64,000 nt of DNA from Acidobacteriaceae bacterium (GTDB lineage Bacteria > Acidobacteriota > Terriglobia > Terriglobales > Acidobacteriaceae): NCBI GenBank assembly GCA_003134655.1, contig PLBY01000152.1:47129-111128 (forward strand). The letters are read 5' to 3'. Under the pieces are notes generated by a model. That model saw only the letters and a program-made list of their open reading frames with translations. It searched no databases and was not told the DNA's origin. The first letter of the stretch is position 1, and every line of letters begins with the position of its first letter. The translations under genes and the position numbers were made by a program. Positions 26,226-35,334 of the stretch are shown here, piece after piece.

Positions 26226-28334
26226 ATGCGTTTACCGCGTTTGATTTCTACTTCTAAGGTCCGGCCGCTGCCGTTGTGCCTGGCTGCCATCATGTTTTGT
26301 GCCGCAGCCCCACTCGTGCTCTGGGCGCAAGTATCCTCGCCCGCGCGGTCGGCCCCACCCGCGGCGCCGCAGCAGGCACAACCGCAGGCCGTTCATCTCA
26401 GGGACTACTCGATTCCGCGGTCCGCCTTCCCTCACTTGCTGCAGCCCTACATGGCCCAGGAACTGGCGCAGCCGAACTTGGGCAACTCGCCTCGCATCGA
26501 CTCGCTCCTGCGTGATGGCAAGATTTATCTCTCCATCGATGACGCTATCGCACTCGCGCTCGAGAACAATCTCGACATCGACATCGCCCGCTATAACCTG
26601 AACATCGCGGCCGCCGACTTGCTGCGCGCCAAGTCGGGGGCCAATATTCTCGGCATCAACACCGGCATCGTGCAGAACACTCCCGGAGGCGGCGTGGGCG
26701 GACTCGGCGGCACGGTCGGTTCCGGTACCGGCGGCACCACCGTCGCCGCTGGCGGCGCCGGCACCGGCACGAGCGGTCTGGTCTCTTCGACTCTCGGCAT
26801 CGGCTCGACCATCACCAGCTTCGATCCCGCTCTGACTGGCACGTTGCAACTCGACAAGAACAACACCGAATCCACCAGCGCGCTCAGCCCCGTCCCCATC
26901 CTGGCGCAGAATACCTACACGGCCAACTTCGGCTATACCCAAGGATTCGCATGGGGCACGGCTCTGACCGCAGGCTTCAACAACACTCACATCGCCACCA
27001 ACAATCCCACCAGCCTGCTGAGCCCCTCGCTGGGATCGAACTTCCAGTTCCGCGTGACCCAAAACCTGCTGCAGGGTTTCGGTTCTCTTCCCAACACGCG
27101 ATTCATCCGCATCGCCAAGAACAACCGCGAGATTTCCGACGTCGCATTCCGCCTGCAGGTGCTCACCACCGTAGACCAGATCGAGAACATGTATTGGGAT
27201 CTGGTCTTCGCGTACGAGAACGTGCGCGTGCAAGAGGAGTCCCTCACCTATATGCAGAAGGCGCTCGATGACTCCAAACGCCAGGCGCAGGTTGGGACGG
27301 TACCGCCCATTCAGGTGGTGAGCGCGCAGAGCACCGTCGCCACGGGGCAGCAGAACCTGATTGTGGCGCAGAACAACCTGCAATTGCAGCAGTTGCTCAT
27401 GAAGAACGCTCTCAGTCGCAGCATTGAGGATCCTGTGCTGGCGGAAGCCGACGTCGTCCCCACTTCAGCCGTGCAGATACCCGATCAGGAGCCCGCCGTG
27501 CCGATCCAAGACCTGATCAACGAAGCGCTGCAGCATCGCGCCGAACTGGCCGAGTCACGCATCGACCTCAATTCCCGCGACGTCAGCAACAAGGCGGTTC
27601 GCAATGCGCTGCTGCCCACGCTCGATGCCTTCGCCTACTACGGCGGATCGGGCGTTGGCGGAGATATCGCCCTCGCCCCCTGCACCGGTGCCGCCACCGG
27701 AACCTGTTACAAAACCGTCCCGCCCCCGTTTGCGAATACGAACTCGGTCAGCTATCCCAGCACCTTGAGCCAAGTGTTCAACGGCACGGCTCCCGATAAA
27801 GGCATTGGACTGTCGCTTACCATCCCGCTGCGAAATCGCGAAGCGCAGGCCAACGAAGTGCGCGCGCAACTCGAATATCGCCAGGCCCAAGTGCGCCTGC
27901 ACCAGCTCGAAAATCAGATCCGCATCGAGGTCCGCAACGCACAGTTCGACGTGCGGCAGAACCGGGCCGCGGTGCAGGCAGCCCAATCGGCGGTGGACCT
28001 GGCGCGCCAGACGCTCGACGCCGATCAGCAGAAACTAAAGGTGGGATTGACGACGCAAACCGCGATCCTGCAGGATGCCGCGACCCTGACCACGGGCGAG
28101 TCGAATCTGGTTTCGGCAAAAGCTGCCTACGAGAAGTCGCGCATCGAACTCGATCGCGCCACCGGACTGCTGCTCGATCACGCCGGAATCGACGTCAGCG
28201 ACGCCAGCCGCGGCCAGGTCACGCATCTGCCCAACGTCCCCTATGTCGCCCCGCGGACGGATACCACCCCTGTGTCACCGCCGGTTTCCACACAGCCGAC
28301 GCCCTCACCTGCACCATCCGGAGGGCAAATGTAG
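26226..28334 (+). CDS. TolC-family outer-membrane efflux protein with Gly-rich insert (2)
   Basis: AAGGAG seven bases before the ATG at 26226 sets the start (702 residues), rejecting an upstream ATG. It is a clear paralogue of the preceding protein: same signal-peptide layout, same SIDDAIALALENNLDIDIARY helix, the same Gly-rich insert starting NTPGGGVGGLGG, same repeat-2 helices and Pro-rich tail. Such adjacent duplicates may form alternative or mixed channels. No inner-membrane pump gene is next to them. Confidence 0.9.
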   Translation: MRLPRLISTSKVRPLPLCLAAIMFCAAAPLVLWAQVSSPARSAPPAAPQQAQPQAVHLRDYSIPRSAFPHLLQPYMAQELAQPNLGNSPRIDSLLRDGKIYLSIDDAIALALENNLDIDIARYNLNIAAADLLRAKSGANILGINTGIVQNTPGGGVGGLGGTVGSGTGGTTVAAGGAGTGTSGLVSSTLGIGSTITSFDPALTGTLQLDKNNTESTSALSPVPILAQNTYTANFGYTQGFAWGTALTAGFNNTHIATNNPTSLLSPSLGSNFQFRVTQNLLQGFGSLPNTRFIRIAKNNREISDVAFRLQVLTTVDQIENMYWDLVFAYENVRVQEESLTYMQKALDDSKRQAQVGTVPPIQVVSAQSTVATGQQNLIVAQNNLQLQQLLMKNALSRSIEDPVLAEADVVPTSAVQIPDQEPAVPIQDLINEALQHRAELAESRIDLNSRDVSNKAVRNALLPTLDAFAYYGGSGVGGDIALAPCTGAATGTCYKTVPPPFANTNSVSYPSTLSQVFNGTAPDKGIGLSLTIPLRNREAQANEVRAQLEYRQAQVRLHQLENQIRIEVRNAQFDVRQNRAAVQAAQSAVDLARQTLDADQQKLKVGLTTQTAILQDAATLTTGESNLVSAKAAYEKSRIELDRATGLLLDHAGIDVSDASRGQVTHLPNVPYVAPRTDTTPVSPPVSTQPTPSPAPSGGQM

Positions 28335-28590
28335 AGTCGCTTCAGGCCCTCCCCAGATTTTGGCGACGCTGCAAACAATGGACTTACATGGATTGTACGT
28401 ACATCTTTGTACGAGAACTGTTCCTGCAGGAACACTCTGCAAATCTTCACCAATCTGTCATCCCGAGCGTTGCATTTGCGATTGGATGTATCAATCGCAA
28501 TGCGCAGTCGAGGGACCTGCTGTTGGCCCGCGTCCAGTTCCTGCATCGCGTCGGGGCGAACGCTAGTCCTCGCCTGATACACTACGCCCG
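28335..28590. other. Intergenic region with a TGTCATCCCGAGCG repeat end
   Basis: Nothing coding is seen. TGTCATCCCGAGCG at 28456-28469 matches, with one mismatch, the end of the repeat family at 30843 and 48977, but no matching inverted partner is visible nearby. It is probably a truncated copy. Confidence 0.45.
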
Positions 28591-29895
28591 ATGGCGAGAC
28601 CGTCCCGGCCTGCACTCCCCAGGTTCTTCCTCTGGCTGTTGCCTCTGTCGTTCGCGCTTCAGGTCGCGACGATCGGAGCGTTCCATCAGTACCGAACCCG
28701 CCCGGCCGACGACAACTTCGAGTTTGGCTGGGAGATGGGCCGCGTGGGCCGCTCGATCGCCCTAGGCCACGCGTTCAGCAGTCCTTACGGCGGCAACACT
28801 GGCCCAACCGCCTGGGAGCCGCCGCTCTATCCGTACTTGATGGGCGGTGTCTTCAAGATTTTTGGCGTATACACTCACGCGTCCGCATGGGTATTGCTCA
28901 GCATCAACAGCCTGTTCACAACGCTTACCTGCATCCCAATCTTCTGGATCGCGCATAGAAGTTTCGGCGAACGCATCGCGGTGTGGTCCGCGGCATCGTG
29001 GGCGCTCTGTCCGTACGTCTGGTACTGGTCGGTTCACTGGATCTGGGACACAACCTTCACCCCGCTCGTTCTGGCTTGTCTGTTCCTGCTCGCCTTGGAG
29101 TTGCAGGAGTGGCCTGGCTGGCGAGGCTGGGCGCTGTTCGGTGCGCTGTACGGCGTTGGGGCACTGGCGAATCCGACGATGCTGGCGTTCCTTCCCTTCT
29201 GCGGGCTCTGGATCTGGCGGCAGCGATACAAGCGAGGTCTGTCTTCGCTGGGCGGCGTCGTGCTCTCGTCCGTCGTGTTCTTTTTGGTGCTGTCGCCATG
29301 GGTAGTACGGAACTATGAAGTGTTCGGACGCTTCGTGTTTCTGCGCGATGACTTCGGACTGCAGTTCCGTCTGGGCAACGGCCCTTACGCCGATGGCTTG
29401 CTGATGCCTTACCTGCAGCCTAATCTCAACCGTCTGGAGTTCGAGAAGTTCCAGCGCATGGGCGAACTCGAGTATGCGGATTCGTGCAAGCGCATGGCGT
29501 TCGACTGGGTCCGCGAGCATCCGGCGAGCTTTGCAGTGATCAGCCTGAAGCGCTTCTTCTACTACTGGAACGGCGTTCCGAGAGCAACCAGCAGCCTCGC
29601 GCCCGTGGACTTCCGCACGTCGGCTTTCCTGGCAACGTCAGTGCTGGCTCTGTGGGGATTCGGGCGCGCAGTGCGGCAGAAGCGGCCCGGGGCTTGGCTT
29701 TTCGCGGGACTTGTGCTGACGTACCCCACGGTCTACTACTTCGTATTTCCGCACGCCCGCTACCGGCATCCCATCGAGCCCGAGTTGCTGATCTTGATCG
29801 TGTTCCTGTTGTCGGAAGTACGTTGGCCGTCGATTACTCAGTGGAAGAGCGGCCCTTCAGGGCCGCGTCGGCAGCCCAAGACAGTCGGGCTTTAG
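28591..29895 (+). CDS. Integral membrane glycosyltransferase, GT39/PMT-like
   Basis: The 434-residue protein has about nine to ten membrane segments. The first loop carries acidic residues ADDNFEFGWEMG and then the WEPPLYPYLMGG stretch where GT-C enzymes hold their catalytic acidic and aromatic residues. The C-terminal soluble domain typical of full ArnT is short. It should transfer a sugar from a polyprenyl phosphate donor at the outer face of the membrane. A GT2 gene follows 70 bp downstream. Confidence 0.8.
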   Translation: MARPSRPALPRFFLWLLPLSFALQVATIGAFHQYRTRPADDNFEFGWEMGRVGRSIALGHAFSSPYGGNTGPTAWEPPLYPYLMGGVFKIFGVYTHASAWVLLSINSLFTTLTCIPIFWIAHRSFGERIAVWSAASWALCPYVWYWSVHWIWDTTFTPLVLACLFLLALELQEWPGWRGWALFGALYGVGALANPTMLAFLPFCGLWIWRQRYKRGLSSLGGVVLSSVVFFLVLSPWVVRNYEVFGRFVFLRDDFGLQFRLGNGPYADGLLMPYLQPNLNRLEFEKFQRMGELEYADSCKRMAFDWVREHPASFAVISLKRFFYYWNGVPRATSSLAPVDFRTSAFLATSVLALWGFGRAVRQKRPGAWLFAGLVLTYPTVYYFVFPHARYRHPIEPELLILIVFLLSEVRWPSITQWKSGPSGPRRQPKTVGL

Positions 29896-29965
29896 CCGCG
29901 GTGTGTGTGAGACAATTTCGAGTCCATATGCCAACGTGTGACACCGGAATGGCCGCAATCAACTA

Positions 29966-30832
29966 ATGAATCTTTCCGTCGTCATCATCACTTTTAACGA
30001 AGAGGCGAACATCGGCCGCACACTCACCAGCGTTCGACCCCTGGTGGCCGACGGCAAGGGCGAGATCATCGTCGTGGACTCCGGTTCGACGGACCGCACA
30101 GTAGAGATCGCGAAGTCACTTGGCGCGAATGTGTTCGTCGAAGAATGGAAAAGCTTCGCCGCCCAGAAGAACTCTGCCATCGACAAGGCCACTGGCGATT
30201 GGATTCTGAGTTTGGATGCGGATGAAGAAATCTCAGACGATTTGTCGACAGAGGTACTTGAGTTGCTTGTGCTTCAACCCGGCAAGGCCGTTCACAAGTT
30301 GTCTAGCCGCGGAGCCTACGACTCTTGGATTGAACTCAAAGACGATCTGTATGTAACCTTTGAGGATCAGCGTGAGGGGGGTCTTGCCGGGATCGAAATA
30401 CCTCGAAAGAACTTCTTTCTGGGGCGATGGATAAGGAACGGCGGCTTCTGGCCGGACAGGAAACTGCGTTTGTTTAAGAAAGGTTCAGCCGTATTCGAGG
30501 ACCGGAAGGTACACGAAGATGCGCACACCCGAGGGTTTACGGTGCGACTCAGAGGTCCCATCCTCCACCACTCCTACCCCACGCTCTCCGCCTACATCGA
30601 GCACATGAACCGCTACTCGTCGCTGGGCGCGGAGATGGTTGTGGCTAAGAGCAACGGCAAGGTTCGGTTCAGCGTGAGCAACATCGTGCTGCGTCCGCTG
30701 GCGACGTTCCTCTACAACTATTTCTTCCGCCTCGGATTCCTCGACGGCCGCGAAGGCCTGCTACTGCACCTCTACCACGCCGTCTATGTTTCGTGGAAAT
30801 ACGCTAAGGCGTGGGAACTCTCGCGCAAGTAA
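29966..30832 (+). CDS. GT2-family glycosyltransferase (WaaE/KdtX-like)
   Basis: The 288-residue GT-A enzyme starts MNLSVVIITFNEEANIGRTL, then VVDSGSTDRTVEIAK and the metal-binding LSLDADEEISDD (about residue 84). This is the sequence type of WaaE/KdtX, which add glucose to the LPS inner core. A C-terminal amphipathic region (TFLYNYFFRLGFLDG) may touch the membrane. The preceding GT39 gene suggests a joint role in surface glycan assembly. Confidence 0.88.
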   Translation: MNLSVVIITFNEEANIGRTLTSVRPLVADGKGEIIVVDSGSTDRTVEIAKSLGANVFVEEWKSFAAQKNSAIDKATGDWILSLDADEEISDDLSTEVLELLVLQPGKAVHKLSSRGAYDSWIELKDDLYVTFEDQREGGLAGIEIPRKNFFLGRWIRNGGFWPDRKLRLFKKGSAVFEDRKVHEDAHTRGFTVRLRGPILHHSYPTLSAYIEHMNRYSSLGAEMVVAKSNGKVRFSVSNIVLRPLATFLYNYFFRLGFLDGREGLLLHLYHAVYVSWKYAKAWELSRK

Positions 30833-30842
30833 GTTTATCAGC

Positions 30843-31014
30843 TGTCATCCTGAGCGGAGTGACTGCTTCGCGAAAGCGAAGCAGTCACGGAGTCGAAGGA
30901 TCCCTATAGCCTTGCTGCAACCGCGTGGTCATCAGGGAGTTCTCAAAGAACCGTTGGAGGAACGCCTAGCGAGCTTGAGAATCGTGTGGCACTGGTAGGG
31001 CGCTCAGGATGACA
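30843..31014. repeat. 172-bp MITE-like element with 14-bp terminal inverted repeats
   Basis: Ends TGTCATCCTGAGCG (30843-30856) and CGCTCAGGATGACA (31001-31014) are perfect inverted copies. Inside is a hairpin with a perfect 13-bp stem and GAAA tetraloop (30859-30888), followed by GGAGTCGAAGGATCC. A near-perfect 74-bp palindrome with the same ends is at 48977-49050. No transposase is seen. Confidence 0.75.
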
Positions 31015-31111
31015 AGCACGATGCTAACCGACCGGTCGTTTGCACCCGCGGTTCCCGCCTTGCTCCTCGGCGCGCACTTCCCTATCATCGAGACAGAACA
31101 CTGGGGATGGC

Positions 31112-32908
31112 ATGGAAAAGAAGCCGCTGAAGCCGCAAGTTGCCGAGAGCCCGATCGCAGATGTGTTTGAGGATCGTCATCCTTCTGAAGGCGAGAAGAC
31201 GTGGGCGGAGAAAACGCTGGCGCCTACGCTTGAGAAATCTCCTGAGCGACCGATCGGCGCGCCGACCGGCGTAAATCTGGACGAGCACGGACACGCGCGC
31301 TTCACCACGATTTCCGGCGTGCCGATTCGGCGCCTCTACACCCAGGCCGATCTCCCCGCCGACTGGAGCGAAGAGCAGTACCTCGGCTATCCCGGCCAGG
31401 CGCCCTTCACGCGCGGCATTCACGCCACTGGGTATCGCGGCAAACTTTTTACCATGCGGCAGTTCTCGGGCTTCGCCTCGCCTGAGGAAACCAACCAGCG
31501 CTACAAATATCTGCTCGAGCATGGCGGCAGCGGCCTCTCGGTCGCCTTCGATCTGCCTACGCTCATGGGATACGACTCCGACCATCCCGCCAGCGAAGGT
31601 GAGGTCGGCAAGTGCGGCGTGGCTATCGATTCGCTCGAAGACATGGAAATTCTGTTTGGCGGCATCGATCTGGAGAAGACCACCGTATCGATGACCATCA
31701 ATTCACCCGCGTCGGTGCTGTGGGCGATGTATTTGGTCGTCGCGGAGAAGCAGGGCGCCGACTGGAAAAGGATTTCGGGAACGATTCAGAACGACATTCT
31801 CAAGGAATACATCGCGCAGAAGGAATACATCTATCCGCCAGCGCCGTCGATGCGGCTGGTCATCGACACGTTTGAGTTTGGCTCGAAGTTCACGCCGCGC
31901 TTCAACACGATTTCCATCAGCGGATATCACATCCGCGAAGCCGGCTCGACCGCGCTGCAAGAGCTGGCGTTCACGCTCTATGACGGCGTTGAGTACGTGG
32001 AGTGGGCGCGGCGGCGAGGGCTTGATGTGGACGAATTCGGTCCGCGGCTGAGCTTTTTCTTCAACGCCCACAACGACTTCTTTGAAGAGATCGCCAAGTA
32101 TCGGGCGGCGCGCAAAATCTGGTATCGCGTGATGAAAGACCGCTTCGGCGCGAAGAACCAGCGCACTTGGCTGATGCGCTTCCACACGCAAACGGCAGGA
32201 GTATCTCTGCCGGCGCAGCAACCGATGAACAATATCGCGCGAGTGGCCGTGCAGGCTTTGGCGGCGGTGTTGGGCGGAACGCAGTCGCTGCATACCGATT
32301 CCTACGATGAGGCTCTCGCGCTTCCCACGGAAGAAGCAGCGCGTATAGCGCTGCGCACGCAGCAGATCATCGCGTACGAGTCGGGAGTCGCGCAGACGGT
32401 CGATCCGCTGGGCGGCTCATATTTCCTGGAAAATTTAACGCTGCAAATGGAAAACGGCGCCCTCGATTACTTCGGCAAGATGGATGCCATGGGCGGCATG
32501 GTGAAGGCGATTGAGCGTGGCTATCCGCAGAAAGAGATCGCTGAAGCGTCTTACCAATACCAGCGCGCGGCGGAAGCCCGCGAGAAGGTGATCGTCGGCG
32601 CCAACGAGTTCGTCATCGAAGAGGAGTCGCCGCACATTCTCTACATCGACGAGAGTGTAGCTCGGCAGCAGTCGGCGAAGCTGAAGACTCTGCGGGCGCG
32701 GCGCTCGAATGAGGCTGTGCAGCGGTCGCTTGAGACGCTCAAGAAGGCAGCGGCGCAGGAACCGAATGCGGGAACGAACGGCAATGTGTCATCCGTTAAC
32801 ACCATGCCGTACATCGTGGATGCGGTTCGCGCCTACGCCACCGTCGGCGAAATCTGCGAGGCTTTGCGGCAGGTGTATGGCACCTACACGGAAGTGAGCA
32901 TCACCTAG
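31112..32908 (+). CDS. Acyl-CoA mutase large subunit, isobutyryl-CoA-mutase-like
   Basis: The 598-residue protein (start at MEKKPLK, after GGGGAT) is the TIM-barrel subunit of a B12-dependent acyl-CoA mutase: FDLPTLMGYDSDHPASEGEV, SISGYHIREAGSTALQELAF and GGTQSLHTDSYDEA. Two substrate residues separate the family: Tyr/Arg in methylmalonyl-CoA mutase, Phe/Gln in isobutyryl-CoA mutase and Ile/Gln in hydroxyisobutyryl-CoA mutase. Here they are Phe118 and Gln236, the isobutyryl pair, with the expected 118-residue spacing. There is no C-terminal cobalamin domain, so a separate B12 subunit (not in the window) is needed. The MeaB chaperone is also absent. Standard annotation would call it mcmA. Confidence 0.85.
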   Translation: MEKKPLKPQVAESPIADVFEDRHPSEGEKTWAEKTLAPTLEKSPERPIGAPTGVNLDEHGHARFTTISGVPIRRLYTQADLPADWSEEQYLGYPGQAPFTRGIHATGYRGKLFTMRQFSGFASPEETNQRYKYLLEHGGSGLSVAFDLPTLMGYDSDHPASEGEVGKCGVAIDSLEDMEILFGGIDLEKTTVSMTINSPASVLWAMYLVVAEKQGADWKRISGTIQNDILKEYIAQKEYIYPPAPSMRLVIDTFEFGSKFTPRFNTISISGYHIREAGSTALQELAFTLYDGVEYVEWARRRGLDVDEFGPRLSFFFNAHNDFFEEIAKYRAARKIWYRVMKDRFGAKNQRTWLMRFHTQTAGVSLPAQQPMNNIARVAVQALAAVLGGTQSLHTDSYDEALALPTEEAARIALRTQQIIAYESGVAQTVDPLGGSYFLENLTLQMENGALDYFGKMDAMGGMVKAIERGYPQKEIAEASYQYQRAAEAREKVIVGANEFVIEEESPHILYIDESVARQQSAKLKTLRARRSNEAVQRSLETLKKAAAQEPNAGTNGNVSSVNTMPYIVDAVRAYATVGEICEALRQVYGTYTEVSIT

Positions 32909-32952
32909 ATTCGGAGTTCCCCAGAAAGTCTCGACTGCGGGCGGTAAGACCC

Positions 32953-32990
32953 TCGAGCTTCGCTCGACGGACAGCCGAAGGCGGCTGTCC
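32953..32990. repeat. Two-hairpin repeat, second copy (inverted)
   Basis: TCGAGC-TTC-GCTCGA (32953-32967) and GGACAGCCG-AAGG-CGGCTGTCC (32969-32990) give the same two-hairpin core as in the element at 18248-18399, in the opposite orientation. It lies between the mutase gene and the convergent cytochrome gene and may terminate both. Confidence 0.65.
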
Positions 32991-32999
32991 CCACATCAC

Positions 33000-33713
33000 C
33001 TAGTGATCTTTCTTGTTGTGCTTCTTCTTCAGGGAAGCGCCTTCCAATCCCCACATGCGCAAGTGGCACTGGCGGCACATGTCCTTGGTTTCCGTGTCGT
33101 GGTTCAGGGCATCTTCCGGAATCTCAGCTGCCGCTTTCAGCAGGTGCAGTTGCGTTCCTCCATGTGCCCGGTGGCAACTCAGGCACGACATCTCCCCACC
33201 ATTGAGAGCATCGTGGCTGCCGCTCACGGGATGCCGCAGGTAGGGGTGTCCCATGCTGTTGTTGGCGGTGAGTTCGATGGTCGGCATGTAGCGCGAGGAC
33301 ACGCTCTCCTTCGTGCGCAGATGACAACTCAGGCAGAGCTCATTCACTTTCGCGCGCAGCAGGCGAGGATTCGCCGATACGTGCGGATTGTGGCAGCGCG
33401 TGCACATGCCGGAAGCATAGGGAAGGTGCGGATAGAGGAACGCGGCCGGGTCATGACAATCGAAGCAAGCGACGCCCTTTGTCTGCTTGAGAACGACATA
33501 AGTGGCATCCTCCCGGTTGTCGATGCTGTGGCAAGAAGTGCACCCCAACGTGACCGCAGGATGAACGTGATCTCCAGTCGCATGGTCAGCGTGACACTCC
33601 AGGCAGTTCGAGTTCTGATTGACTCGAACCGGATGCGAACTTGCGTAGCACACGCACGTGCCCACCAGGCACGCGACAATCACGCGAAGGACGAACCGCG
33701 CGGAGACGCTCAT
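33000..33713 (-). CDS. Seven-haem c-type cytochrome (doubled CXXCH type)
   Basis: GGAGG four bases before the ATG at 33713 fixes the start. A signal peptide (residues 1-24, ending CYASS) leads into a soluble domain with seven CXXCH motifs: CLECH, CTSCH, CFDCH, CTRCH, CLSCH, CLSCH and CRQCH. Most lie in the doubled-CXXCH arrangement of periplasmic electron carriers. Length 237 residues for 7 haems is normal. It follows the M48-like gene by 10 bp and is probably co-transcribed with it. A basic Lys/His tail ends it. Confidence 0.9.
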   Translation of the reverse strand: MSVSARFVLRVIVACLVGTCVCYASSHPVRVNQNSNCLECHADHATGDHVHPAVTLGCTSCHSIDNREDATYVVLKQTKGVACFDCHDPAAFLYPHLPYASGMCTRCHNPHVSANPRLLRAKVNELCLSCHLRTKESVSSRYMPTIELTANNSMGHPYLRHPVSGSHDALNGGEMSCLSCHRAHGGTQLHLLKAAAEIPEDALNHDTETKDMCRQCHLRMWGLEGASLKKKHNKKDH

Positions 33714-33723
33714 AAGTCCTCCA

Positions 33724-35334
33724 TCAACGGCCTTGGGTCGAATCCTCTGGAACCCCATTCGCCGCGACAGGTTTCAGACGAACCAGGTATGGCGAGAAGG
33801 GGGTGACTTCCAACGCCAATTTGTCTTTCGCCGAGTAGATGCGGGGCGGCCGAGCTTTCACGAACTTCAACTGTCCCGCCCAGGGATCGACCTTGACGCG
33901 GCTGCCGAGGGGTAAGGCGACGATCTGCTCGGGATTGCCGAGTTCGAGCGCGGGTGCGGCGTCGGCGATGGGACTCATGAACGAAACCCGATTGTCGGTG
34001 ACCAGGCTCTCGCCCAAGGTTGCTTTGGTCAGGTTGGGAACCTTCCGCTCATACTTGGCCAGGGCCTTGAGAAACAGTCCCGCTTCGGCGAGGTTGTCTT
34101 TGTAAGGTGAGTTAGCAAGGAACTTCAACGCGAGCGCCTCGGCTTGCCGTTCCTGCTCGGGGGTGTGCTTGAAATCAAACAGCGGCAACTGCTGCAGGCT
34201 GGGGACGACCATGCGATCGTTGAACGCGAAACTGCTGTCGAGGTCGTGGCCCAAGGCCGCATGCGCGAGAGCGTGAGCCAGAATCACGGCGAGCGCAGCT
34301 TCGTTCGGCAGGGCGTCGAGCAGTCCGCGGCTGACCAGGATCGTGTGGCCGATGGTCGCGACTTCGATCGGCGTTGTGGGAACAATCCGGCAACGGATCT
34401 CGGGGTCGAGAACAATCTTGTTGGTGACTTCCAGATTCGTGATGACGGTTTGCAGAACCTTGTCGACCTCGCCTTCCGGGACGACCAGTCCGAGTTCTTC
34501 AAGCTTGATGATGACGTTGTCTTCGGCACGGCGCTGCCAGGAACGCTGAATATCGAGCGGACTCTGGTCGGGATTCTCCGACGAGTCTTTGGCGGCTGCG
34601 GGGTCCACCACGATCTCCGCAAACTCGGATTCCCGGCGCGGGCCGAGGTTGTAGCCCCATATACGCGTCTGCGCCTTCAGGCGGGGACCCTGGGTTTGCG
34701 GTTTGTTGGAATCGAATTCTTCGGAGTACACCACGGCGGGAAGCCAGACGCCTTCGCGCAAGTTCATGCGCCAGCTATCGATATGGAAGGTACCGTAACT
34801 GCCGTTGAAACGAACAATTTGATAGTCGCCATCTTCCACCCAGATGGCGCCTTTGAAGCGGGGCACCTTCCGATCCTTGCGGGGATTCACTTCGAAGAGC
34901 AGGCAGCGCACCTCGCCCAGAAACTCGCTGCGCAAGTAGTGCAGTTCGTAATTCTTGCGGTCGAAGCCGGAGCGATCGACGAAGATCATAGCGGAGAAGC
35001 CCACGGGACTGAGGGAATAGAGCTTCGAAAACGAACCCGCCATGCGTTCGACCAGGCGCTTGTCGAGATAGAACTCCTCCTTCGCCTGCTGGAACTGCAC
35101 GCGCCCGAGGAAGTAGTGGTCCTCGGCAGGGAGGAATCCCAAGGTCGTGTCGGGCTGCATGCGCTGGAGGTAGGTTTCTACCATCGGGCTATAGCTGCGC
35201 ATGGTGGTGCTCAGGGCTCGTTCGTTGGCGACGATTCGGTCGATCGACTGATCGGGATTGGATCTAAGAGTGCCTGCGAATGCCGGGGTGAAGGCCAGCA
35301 GGATAACTACTGTGAGAAAGGAGCGCCGCGTCAT
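33724..35334 (-). CDS. Secreted M48-like protein lacking the catalytic glutamate
   Basis: The signal peptide (residues 1-20) is followed by a beta-rich N-terminal domain (about 60-240) and a C-terminal M48-type domain. The zinc motif reads HALAH (354-358), with Ala355 in place of the glutamate that activates water in HExxH peptidases. The downstream ERQAEALALKFL retains the third ligand glutamate. Metal binding is therefore likely but proteolysis unlikely. The start of the downstream cytochrome lies 10 bp away. It may be a chaperone or maturation partner of secreted cytochromes (inference). Confidence 0.75.
   Translation of the reverse strand: MTRRSFLTVVILLAFTPAFAGTLRSNPDQSIDRIVANERALSTTMRSYSPMVETYLQRMQPDTTLGFLPAEDHYFLGRVQFQQAKEEFYLDKRLVERMAGSFSKLYSLSPVGFSAMIFVDRSGFDRKNYELHYLRSEFLGEVRCLLFEVNPRKDRKVPRFKGAIWVEDGDYQIVRFNGSYGTFHIDSWRMNLREGVWLPAVVYSEEFDSNKPQTQGPRLKAQTRIWGYNLGPRRESEFAEIVVDPAAAKDSSENPDQSPLDIQRSWQRRAEDNVIIKLEELGLVVPEGEVDKVLQTVITNLEVTNKIVLDPEIRCRIVPTTPIEVATIGHTILVSRGLLDALPNEAALAVILAHALAHAALGHDLDSSFAFNDRMVVPSLQQLPLFDFKHTPEQERQAEALALKFLANSPYKDNLAEAGLFLKALAKYERKVPNLTKATLGESLVTDNRVSFMSPIADAAPALELGNPEQIVALPLGSRVKVDPWAGQLKFVKARPPRIYSAKDKLALEVTPFSPYLVRLKPVAANGVPEDSTQGR

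Noticed and set aside
31112..32908. Complete methylmalonyl-CoA mutase
   Set aside because: The cobalamin domain is absent and the substrate residues are Phe and Gln rather than Tyr and Arg.
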